Source: Lactobacillus helveticus DSM 20075 = CGMCC 1.1877
GTDB taxonomy: Bacteria > Bacillota > Bacilli > Lactobacillales > Lactobacillaceae
NCBI RefSeq assembly: GCF_000160855.1
Contig: NZ_GG700752.1
Location: forward strand, 528,703 to 553,882
Length of the DNA stretch: 25,180 bases
Reading direction: 5' to 3'
Translations under genes and position numbers: made by a program
In this document: piece after piece, positions 10,830 to 17,842 of the stretch
Layout: every line of letters begins with the position of its first letter
Numbering within the stretch: the first letter of the stretch is position 1
Notes under the pieces: model-generated
What the model was told of the DNA's origin: nothing
Databases searched by the model: none
Seen by the model: the letters and a program-made list of their open reading frames with translations, nothing else

Positions 10830-11855
10830 GTGGATAACAGCTGGAAAATTCGCGATATCACCATTCCTAACCGAGTTGTTGTTGCGCCGATGGCGGGAGT
10901 TTCAAATTCAGCATTCCGCGTTGTATGTAAGGGATTCGGAGCTGGGCTGGTTGTTTGCGAAATGATTTCTGATCATGGAATTATTTATCGAAACAAAAAG
11001 ACCTTAAGTATGATGGATGTGGATCCACGAGAGCACCCAATGAGTATTCAGATTTTTGGGGGAACTGAAGAAACATTGCTTCAAGCTGCTCAATATATTG
11101 ATCAACATACTGATGCTGACATTATTGATATTAATATGGGTTGTCCTGTACCTAAGGTAACCAAGACTGATGCTGGTTCAAAATGGCTGCTTGATTCGAA
11201 TAAAATTTATCAAATGGTCCATGCAGTAGTGCAGAATGTTCAAAAACCTGTCTCTGTTAAAATGAGAACTGGTTGGGATAAAAAGCATGTATTTGCGGTA
11301 GAAAATGCTTTAGCGGCTCAAGAAGCAGGCGCTAGCATGATTGCAATGCATGGTCGAACCCGTAAGCAAATGTATCAGGGCGAAGCAGATTGGGAGATCC
11401 TGCACGATGTTGCTCAAGTGCTCGATGTTCCTTTTGTGGCTAATGGCGATATCAGAACCCCTGAGCTTGCTAAGAAAGCACTGGATGAGATTGGTTGTAC
11501 TGCGGTGATGGTAGGACGTGCGGCTTTAGGTAATCCTTGGATTTTGAAGGATATGACCCATTACCTAGAGACTGGTAAAAAATTACCGCCACAAACGGTA
11601 CGTGAAAAGGTAGAAACTGCTAAGCATCAACTTCATGCTTTGATTAAAATTCATGGAGAAAAGCGTGCAGTGCCAGAATTTCGTCAACAAGCGGCATACT
11701 ATTTGAAGGGAATTCCCCGTTCGGCCCGTACTCGTGCTAAAATAAATGAGGTCTGGACGCGTCAAGAAGTATATGACTTACTCGACAATTTTGTTGATGA
11801 GTATGAAAAAAGAGAAAAAGCTCGTGCTGCAAGACGCGCGACAATGAACAAATAA
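10830..11855 (+). CDS. dusB: tRNA-dihydrouridine synthase
   Basis: A flavin (FMN) enzyme of the Dus family that reduces uridine to dihydrouridine in the tRNA D-loop with NADPH. The TIM barrel begins with VVVAPMAGVSNSAFR. The catalytic cysteine is C105 in DINMGCPVPKV. The phosphate-binding segment is in FVANGDIRTP and VMVGRAALGNPWI, followed by a helical C-terminal domain, about 341 aa in all. The start is GTG at 10830, seven bases after AAAGGA; an in-frame TTG three bases earlier is possible but closer to the ribosome binding site than usual. It lies 15 bp before lysS and is probably co-transcribed with it, linking tRNA modification to charging. The exact Dus subtype is by similarity and position. 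Confidence 0.93.
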   Translation: MDNSWKIRDITIPNRVVVAPMAGVSNSAFRVVCKGFGAGLVVCEMISDHGIIYRNKKTLSMMDVDPREHPMSIQIFGGTEETLLQAAQYIDQHTDADIIDINMGCPVPKVTKTDAGSKWLLDSNKIYQMVHAVVQNVQKPVSVKMRTGWDKKHVFAVENALAAQEAGASMIAMHGRTRKQMYQGEADWEILHDVAQVLDVPFVANGDIRTPELAKKALDEIGCTAVMVGRAALGNPWILKDMTHYLETGKKLPPQTVREKVETAKHQLHALIKIHGEKRAVPEFRQQAAYYLKGIPRSARTRAKINEVWTRQEVYDLLDNFVDEYEKREKARAARRATMNK

Positions 11856-13421
<1,566 letters not shown>

Positions 13422-13432
13422 AATAAATTACT

Positions 13433-13480
13433 AAAAGATAAGCTATTTTGGAAAAGAAAATAGCTTATTTTTTATTTTTT
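13433..13480 (+). terminator. Intrinsic terminator after lysS
   Basis: A perfect 12-bp stem ATAAGCTATTTT/AAAATAGCTTAT (13438-13449 with 13457-13468) has a GGAAAAG loop, followed by a long T-rich tract. Confidence 0.9.
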
Positions 13481-13492
13481 TGAAAAAAGGTA

Positions 13493-13520
13493 TTGCAAAG
13501 TGAAATGGTTTTGCTATAAT
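13493..13520 (+). promoter_or_regulatory. Promoter of tRNA-Gly copy 1
   Basis: The -35 is TTGCAA and the -10 is TATAAT at 13515-13520, with a 16-bp spacer. A TGC just before the hexamer gives an extended -10 as well. The -10 ends 12 nt before the tRNA. The same arrangement recurs before the second tRNA-Gly. Confidence 0.8.
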
Positions 13521-13532
13521 AATAACTGTTCT

Positions 13533-13604
13533 GCGGAAGTAGTTCAGTGGTAGAACATCACCTTGCCATGGTGGGGGTCGCGGGTTCGAATCCCGTCTTC
13601 CGCT
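13533..13604 (+). tRNA. tRNA-Gly (GCC), copy 1
   Basis: A complete cloverleaf of 72 nt. The acceptor stem is GCGGAAG/CTTCCGC with T73, the normal glycine discriminator. The anticodon stem is TCACC/GGTGG (one T-G pair) around the loop TTGCCAT, giving anticodon GCC at 13565-13567. The T-arm contains GGGTTCGAATCCC. CCA is not encoded: the next bases are CTA. It is identical over all 72 nt to the second copy and has its own promoter and terminator. Confidence 0.97.
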
Positions 13605-13612
13605 CTAAGATG

Positions 13613-13643
13613 AAGACTCATGATTGTGAGTCTTTTTATTTTT
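13613..13643 (+). terminator. Terminator of tRNA-Gly copy 1
   Basis: An 8-bp stem AAGACTCA/TGAGTCTT (13613-13620 with 13627-13634) has a TGATTG loop and is followed by a T-rich run. Confidence 0.85.
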
Positions 13644-13667
13644 ATAAAATCTAAATTTTTAGCGTAT

Positions 13668-13712
13668 AACGGTTCAGCAATTCTTTATTGAATTTTGCTG
13701 AACCGTTTTTTT
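13668..13712 (+). terminator. Long terminator-like hairpin upstream of the membrane gene
   Basis: A perfect 13-bp inverted repeat, AACGGTTCAGCAA at 13668-13680 and its complement at 13695-13707, flanks a 14-nt interior that can add TTC/GAA pairs. The 3' arm runs straight into seven T. It has the form of a strong intrinsic terminator on the plus strand, yet it lies 25 nt after the end of the tRNA terminator and 20 nt before the next start codon. It may therefore be a back-up terminator or an attenuator for the downstream gene. Confidence 0.8.
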
Positions 13713-13732
13713 CTTTGAAAGAAAGGTTAATT

Positions 13733-14215
13733 ATGAAAAAAGGCTATATGCAATTACCACACAATGTTCATGAAACTATGATTTTTATGGGGATTGTTTC
13801 AATTATCTCGGTAAATATTATTACGCCATTAATTTCAATGTTTGAGACAAGTTTTAGTTGGCATAATTATTTAATGACACTATCAATTATTCCATTCATG
13901 TGGATGGCAGTAATTATAATCGTTTTGCTTGCACAAAAACCTGCAATAGTTTTAAAAAATCAATTTGTTGATAAGCATGATAGTTTTGGCGCACAAATTA
14001 CTGTTAATATTCTGTGTAATGTAATTATTATTTCTGTGATAATGACTATTATTGGGACTTGGATTGGTCAACGGCAAATTTCATTTGCTCCTTTTTATAC
14101 TTATTTCAATAATTGGCCACGAAATTTTGGCATAGCATTTGCTGTTGAAGCTTTAATTGCTCAGCCGATTGCGCGTAAAGTATTACTATTTAAACATATT
14201 CATTTGGCAAATTAA
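13733..14215 (+). CDS. Small integral membrane protein, DUF2798-like
   Basis: A 160-residue hydrophobic protein with about four predicted transmembrane helices, near residues 14-35, 44-68, 86-110 and 130-150. Two similar halves are suggested: a short polar linker (VLKNQFVDKHDSFG) joins two helix pairs, and the second ends in AQPIARKVLLF. That PIARK-type ending and the opening LPHNVHETMIFMG resemble the DUF2798 family, whose function is unknown to me; this assignment is from memory. I start at ATG 13733, which has GAAAGG six bases upstream; an earlier in-frame ATG at 13688 lies inside the preceding hairpin. It is flanked by the two tRNA-Gly copies and follows two terminator structures, so how it is transcribed is unclear. 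Confidence 0.75.
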   Translation: MKKGYMQLPHNVHETMIFMGIVSIISVNIITPLISMFETSFSWHNYLMTLSIIPFMWMAVIIIVLLAQKPAIVLKNQFVDKHDSFGAQITVNILCNVIIISVIMTIIGTWIGQRQISFAPFYTYFNNWPRNFGIAFAVEALIAQPIARKVLLFKHIHLAN

Positions 14216-14236
14216 TGTGGATTGATATGTTACAAC

Positions 14237-14267
14237 AGTTGATTATGGTGAAAATCAAACTTTTTTC
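14237..14267 (+). terminator. Weak possible terminator after the membrane gene
   Basis: A 6-bp AT-rich stem TTGATT/AATCAA (14239-14244 with 14253-14258) is followed by ACTTTTTT. The stem is short, so confidence is low. Confidence 0.35.
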
Positions 14268-14277
14268 AAAAAAGGTA

Positions 14278-14305
14278 TTGCAAAGCATAAATGATTTGCT
14301 ATAAT
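14278..14305 (+). promoter_or_regulatory. Promoter of tRNA-Gly copy 2
   Basis: TTGCAA, a 16-bp spacer, then TATAAT at 14300-14305 with an upstream TGC. This is the same design as the first copy, and the 18 nt AAAAAAGGTATTGCAAAG spanning the -35 are identical in both (13483-13500 and 14268-14285). Confidence 0.8.
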
Positions 14306-14318
14306 TATATTTGTTGTT

Positions 14319-14393
14319 GCGGAAGTAGTTCAGTGGTAGAACATCACCTTGCCATGGTGGGGGTCGCGGGTTCGAATCCCGTCTTCCGCTCCA
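14319..14393 (+). tRNA. tRNA-Gly (GCC), copy 2
   Basis: The 72-nt body (14319-14390) is identical to the first copy, including anticodon GCC and discriminator T73. Here the next three bases are CCA, so the 3' end appears to be encoded, unlike copy 1 where the same bases read CTA. A terminator follows directly. Confidence 0.96.
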
Positions 14394-14399
14394 AGATAG

Positions 14400-14427
14400 A
14401 AGGCTCACTGAATGGTGAGCCTTTTTT
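14400..14427 (+). terminator. Terminator of tRNA-Gly copy 2
   Basis: A 9-bp stem AAGGCTCAC/GTGAGCCTT (14400-14408 with 14415-14423) has a TGAATG loop and six T. It ends one base before the tRNA-Pro gene. Confidence 0.85.
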
Positions 14428-14428
14428 A

Positions 14429-14502
14429 CGGGAAATGGCTCAGTTTGGTAGAGCGCTGCGTTCGGGACGCAGAGGCCGCAAGTTCAAATCTTGTTTTCCC
14501 GA
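14429..14502 (+). tRNA. tRNA-Pro (CGG)
   Basis: A complete cloverleaf of 74 nt. The acceptor stem is CGGGAAA/TTTCCCG with A73, and the anticodon stem is CTGCG/CGCAG around TTCGGGA, giving anticodon CGG. The T-arm is GCAAG/CTTGT with loop TTCAAAT. The acceptor start C1 and A73 fit bacterial tRNA-Pro. CCA is not encoded. No promoter is visible between it and the terminator that precedes it. Confidence 0.95.
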
Positions 14503-14507
14503 TAATG

Positions 14508-14539
14508 AAAAGCTGTCTAGTAGGACAGCTTTTTTCTTT
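14508..14539 (+). terminator. Terminator of tRNA-Pro
   Basis: A perfect 10-bp stem AAAAGCTGTC/GACAGCTTTT (14508-14517 with 14524-14533) has a TAGTAG loop and a T-rich tail. Confidence 0.9.
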
Positions 14540-14540
14540 T

Positions 14541-14549
14541 TGTTATAAT
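14541..14549 (+). promoter_or_regulatory. Extended -10 promoter of the GAF-protein gene
   Basis: TGTTATAAT is a perfect extended -10 element 30 nt before the ATG, directly after the tRNA-Pro terminator. There is no clear -35. Confidence 0.65.
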
Positions 14550-14579
14550 AAGCTCTAAAATCATAGGGGATGTTTATAG

Positions 14580-15035
14580 ATGACTGCAGCCAAAAAAGAG
14601 GAATATGAATTATTAGTTGAGCAAGCAAAAGCATTAGTTGCTGGAGAATCAGATTGGATTGCTAATACAGCCAATTTATCTGCTCTTTTGTTTAATTCAT
14701 TGAATAATGTTAACTTTGCCGGCGTTTATCGGTTTGAAAACGGTGAGTTGATTTTAGGACCATTTCAAGGGATGCCAGCTTGCGTTCATATTCAAATGGG
14801 CAAGGGCGTTTGTGGTACAGCAGCTCAAACAGAAAAAACACAAATTGTTCCTAATGTTCATGAATTTCAGGGACATATTGCATGTGATAGTGCTTCTAAT
14901 TCTGAAATTGTTGTGCCTATTTTTAAAGATGATCAACTTTGGGGCGTTTTTGATTTTGATTCAACTAAATTAGATAATTTTGATGAGACAGATAAAAAGT
15001 ATTTAACTGAAATTGCAAACGTGATTTTTGCATAA
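14580..15035 (+). CDS. msrC: GAF-domain free methionine-(R)-sulfoxide reductase
   Basis: A 151-residue single-GAF-domain protein that matches the fRMsr (MsrC) family, which reduces free methionine-R-sulfoxide to methionine at the expense of thioredoxin and so protects against oxidation. The three family cysteines are present: C68 in GMPAC, C78 in GKGVCG and C102 in HIACDSASNSEIVVPI. Their spacing (10 and 24 residues) equals that of E. coli C84, C94 and C118. There is no membrane segment or signal peptide. The ATG follows AGGGGA by nine bases. It has its own promoter and is monocistronic, between the tRNA cluster and clpC. Confidence 0.9.
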   Translation: MTAAKKEEYELLVEQAKALVAGESDWIANTANLSALLFNSLNNVNFAGVYRFENGELILGPFQGMPACVHIQMGKGVCGTAAQTEKTQIVPNVHEFQGHIACDSASNSEIVVPIFKDDQLWGVFDFDSTKLDNFDETDKKYLTEIANVIFA

Positions 15036-15078
15036 TTATTTGCATAGTTATAATGAACTTGGATATAAGTCGAAATAT

Positions 15079-15107
15079 TTTACTAACTGTTAAAATAAAA
15101 GTACAAT
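15079..15107 (+). promoter_or_regulatory. Possible clpC promoter
   Basis: TTTACT (15079-15084), a 17-bp spacer and TACAAT (15102-15107) form one candidate; an overlapping extended -10 TGTTAAAAT lies at 15088-15096. I see no CtsR direct repeat (GGTCAAA type) or CIRCE inverted repeat in 15036-15139. Confidence 0.45.
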
Positions 15108-15139
15108 ACCATAGCGTATTTTAAAGGGATGGTGTTTAT

Positions 15140-17620
15140 ATGGAAAATTCATATAGTAAAAGCGCTAATCAAGTGTTAGAAATTGCGCGTGAACAAGCAC
15201 AGGAGTTTCATCATCGGCTAATTGGTACTGAGCATGTGTTATTGGCTATGGTGATTGAAACTGAAGGTGAAGCAGGAAAAATCTTGCGCTCATGGGGATT
15301 GACGCCAACTGCCGTACGAGAAGAGATTGAACGTTACACAGGCTATGGTTCAGCAGCTAAGTCAAGCTACATGGAAATGTCACCTCGTTTAAGCTTAGCG
15401 TTAGATTATGCCAAAAGACAGGCTGACCAAGGTGGATATAAAGAAATTGAAACTAATCATGTTTTGCTAGGAATAACTGCTAGTGAACAGGTTTTGTCAG
15501 CCATGATTTTAAAGAACTTAAATGTTGATATTGGCCGTTTGCGTCAAGATATTAATGACAGCTTGGATCAAGAACAAGACTTTGGCGATTCAGCAAGCTG
15601 GTTAGGCAATAGCAATACCGCTACTAGCCAAAAGAAACGTAAAAATAGTACTACACCAACTCTAGATAAAGTAGCGGTTAATTTAAATCAACGTACCCGT
15701 GAAGGTGGAATTGATCCAGTTATTGGCCGTGAAAAAGAAATTAAGCGAGTTATTCAAATTTTATCTCGTCGTACTAAGAACAATCCAATTTTGGTAGGCG
15801 AACCTGGTGTAGGTAAAACTGCGGTCGCCGAAGCAATTGCTACAGAAATTGTTAATAAAAAAGTTCCAGAAGGCTTGCTTGATAAGCGAGTAATGGCTCT
15901 TAACATGGGCAGTTTAGTAGCAGGCACTAAGTATCGTGGTGAATTTGAAGATAGAATGAAAAAGATTTTGGATGAAATTGCCAAAGACGGTAAAGTCATT
16001 CTATTTGTCGATGAAATGCATACTTTGATTGGTGCTGGTGGTGCTGAAGGGGCAATTGATGCTTCTAATATTTTGAAACCTTCACTTGCGCGCGGCGATA
16101 TTCAAATGATTGGTGCTACTACATTTGATGAATATCAAAAGTACATTGAAAAGGATCAAGCATTGGCTCGTCGTTTCCAACAAGTACGTTTGAATGAACC
16201 TACTAAGAAGGATACGTTAGCTATTTTAAAGGGACTTAGACCTAAGTATGAAAAGTTCCATCATGTGACTATTTCAGATGCTAGTCTTGAGGATGCTGTT
16301 GATTTATCTAGTCGGTACATTACTAATCGGTTCTTGCCAGATAAGGCGATTGATTTGGTAGATGAGGCTAGTGCAGCAGTTAAAATTAGAACTAATGTTG
16401 GTTCAAACAAAGATTTAGTTCAAATTAATGAAAAGATAAAGAATATTATTGAACAAAAGAATGAAGCAGCTGCGAGTCAGAACTTTGTTAAAGCAGCTCA
16501 ACTCCAAGAAGCACAAAACAATTTGCAAATGCAGCGAGAAGAAATGGAGAATGCATTGCAAGTTAAGGTTAGTGCTGAGGCTGTTGTTGGCCCCGAAGAT
16601 ATTGCTAAGGTAGTATCTGACTGGACAGGTGTACCTGTTACTCAGATGAAGAGGGATGAAAGTCGCCAATTAGCTAACTTAGAGAGCATTTTGCATAAAC
16701 GCGTGATTGGGCAAGATAAGGCTGTTTCAGCTGTAGCTCGTGCAATTCATCGTAGCAGAAGCGGTATTAAGGATGAGCGCCGTCCAATTGGATCATTCTT
16801 GTTCTTAGGGCCAACAGGTGTAGGTAAGACTGAATTAGCTAAATCAGTTGCAGCAGCAATGTTTGGGTCAGAAGATAATTTGATCAGATTAGATATGTCT
16901 GAATACATGGATCAAATTGCCTCAAGCAAGTTAATTGGCTCAGCTCCTGGTTATGTTGGCTATGAAGAGGGCGGACAACTTTCTGAACAAGTTCGTCGTC
17001 ATCCATATTCAGTTGTTTTGCTTGATGAAGTGGAAAAAGCTCATCCTGATGTATTTAATTTGCTTTTGCAAGTTTTGGATGAAGGATTTTTGACAGATTC
17101 TAAAGGCAGAAAAGTCGACTTTAGAAATACAATCATCATTATGACTTCTAATTTGGGTTCACGTACGTTATTTGACAGCAAGGCTGTAGGTTTCAATGCT
17201 GATAAGGTTGACCAAGCTAAAGTAAGACAAGCTAAAGTTCAACAGGCAATTAAGCAATTCTTCCGTCCGGAATTTTTGAACCGAATTGATGAAACGATTA
17301 TCTTTGATGAATTAACTAAGAAGCAGTTGCGGGACATTGTAACTTTACTTACTCACAAGTTGGTAGTTCGTTTGCAAAAGAAGGGAATTACGCTTAGGAT
17401 TTCCCGTGCCGCTTTGGATAAAATTGTTAAAGATGGTTATGACCCTGAAAATGGTGCTCGTCCACTTAGAAGAGCAATCCAAAATGATATCGAAGATAAA
17501 TTAGCAGAAATGTTGATTATAGGTGAAGTAAAAGCAAACGACACTTTGAAAATTGGTAGTCAACATGGTCATTTGAAATTTGATGTTGTGCCAGAGAAAA
17601 AACTGGTGAAAACTAAGTAA
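15140..17620 (+). CDS. clpC: ATP-dependent Clp protease ATPase ClpC
   Basis: ClpC (826 aa) is a Hsp100 AAA+ unfoldase that feeds damaged proteins to ClpP. The N-terminal Clp repeat domain starts with [18 protein letters not shown] and has [11 protein letters not shown]. The D1 ATPase has Walker A GEPGVGKT (220-227) and Walker [15 protein letters not shown]-like coiled middle segment lies near residues 430-470 ([11 protein letters not shown]). The D2 ATPase has Walker A GPTGVGKT (557-564) and [12 protein letters not shown], and a VGF tripeptide that may serve as the ClpP-docking loop follows in D2. The middle segment and length separate it from ClpB (longer M-domain) and ClpE (zinc N-terminus). 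It stands alone, without ctsR, mcsA or mcsB. Confidence 0.95.
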   Translation: MENSYSKSANQVLEIAREQAQEFHHRLIGTEHVLLAMVIETEGEAGKILRSWGLTPTAVREEIERYTGYGSAAKSSYMEMSPRLSLALDYAKRQADQGGYKEIETNHVLLGITASEQVLSAMILKNLNVDIGRLRQDINDSLDQEQDFGDSASWLGNSNTATSQKKRKNSTTPTLDKVAVNLNQRTREGGIDPVIGREKEIKRVIQILSRRTKNNPILVGEPGVGKTAVAEAIATEIVNKKVPEGLLDKRVMALNMGSLVAGTKYRGEFEDRMKKILDEIAKDGKVILFVDEMHTLIGAGGAEGAIDASNILKPSLARGDIQMIGATTFDEYQKYIEKDQALARRFQQVRLNEPTKKDTLAILKGLRPKYEKFHHVTISDASLEDAVDLSSRYITNRFLPDKAIDLVDEASAAVKIRTNVGSNKDLVQINEKIKNIIEQKNEAAASQNFVKAAQLQEAQNNLQMQREEMENALQVKVSAEAVVGPEDIAKVVSDWTGVPVTQMKRDESRQLANLESILHKRVIGQDKAVSAVARAIHRSRSGIKDERRPIGSFLFLGPTGVGKTELAKSVAAAMFGSEDNLIRLDMSEYMDQIASSKLIGSAPGYVGYEEGGQLSEQVRRHPYSVVLLDEVEKAHPDVFNLLLQVLDEGFLTDSKGRKVDFRNTIIIMTSNLGSRTLFDSKAVGFNADKVDQAKVRQAKVQQAIKQFFRPEFLNRIDETIIFDELTKKQLRDIVTLLTHKLVVRLQKKGITLRISRAALDKIVKDGYDPENGARPLRRAIQNDIEDKLAEMLIIGEVKANDTLKIGSQHGHLKFDVVPEKKLVKTK

Positions 17621-17636
17621 TATCAAGCATCAGACC

Positions 17637-17665
17637 TTGACAAAAAGCAAAAAACGATGTAAAAT
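17637..17665 (+). promoter_or_regulatory. Strong promoter of the rpoB leader
   Basis: Consensus -35 TTGACA (17637-17642), an exact 17-bp spacer, and -10 TAAAAT (17660-17665) preceded by TG. This is the best -35 in the window. It would start an RNA near 17672, about 170 nt before rpoB. Confidence 0.85.
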
Positions 17666-17671
17666 TTTTAC

Positions 17672-17765
17672 TGATTTAAAAAGACTGAGATTCAGGATTT
17701 TGCTGATCTATTGTCCAGCAAAATGATAAGGACAAAAACGAGAAAACTTCGTTTTTGTCTTTTTT
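17672..17765 (+). ncRNA. Structured rpoB leader or small RNA
   Basis: The transcript from the promoter above would contain a small CTGA/TCAG hairpin (17685-17695), then a 9-bp hairpin ATTTTGCTG/CAGCAAAAT (17697-17705 with 17716-17724, 10-nt loop), then an intrinsic terminator ending near 17765. A promoter, structured RNA and terminator within 130 bp, directly before rpoB, suggest an attenuated 5' leader or a free RNA of about 95 nt. A Lacto-rpoB RNA motif has been described in the 5' regions of rpoB in lactic acid bacteria. I infer that this may be an example but cannot match the consensus from memory. Confidence 0.6.
17731..17765 (+). terminator. Intrinsic terminator inside the rpoB leader
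   Basis: A perfect 11-bp stem GACAAAAACGA/TCGTTTTTGTC (17731-17741 with 17749-17759) has the loop GAAAACT and six T. It lies 78 bp upstream of the rpoB start and 111 bp after the clpC stop, so it could end the clpC transcript as well as the leader RNA. Confidence 0.85.
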
Positions 17766-17782
17766 ATGCCTAAAATTGCAGT

Positions 17783-17811
17783 TTTTTGAATTTGTAACAG
17801 AAATGTAATAT
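17783..17811 (+). promoter_or_regulatory. Weak possible second rpoB promoter
   Basis: TTTTTG, a 17-bp spacer, then TAATAT (17806-17811) lies between the leader terminator and the rpoB ribosome binding site. Matches are weak. If real, it would let rpoB escape the leader terminator. Confidence 0.3.
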
Positions 17812-17842
17812 TTGCTTTCTTAGACAGAAAGGATGTTTTTCC

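Noticed and set aside
14190..14548. Open frames over the second tRNA-Gly, one on the minus strand containing GRRDSNPRPP and one on the plus strand containing AGSNPVFRS
   Set aside because: These are the well-known spurious translations of tRNA T-arm sequences; the RNA genes explain the region fully.
15036..15139. CtsR or CIRCE operator upstream of clpC
   Set aside because: I looked for GGTCAAA-type direct repeats and TTAGCACTC-N9-GAGTGCTAA on both strands and found none.
17723..17773. A 16-codon open frame (MIRTKTRKLRFCLFYA) that overlaps the rpoB leader terminator and could be a leader peptide
   Set aside because: It has no ribosome binding site upstream of its ATG, and its basic content follows from the terminator sequence itself.
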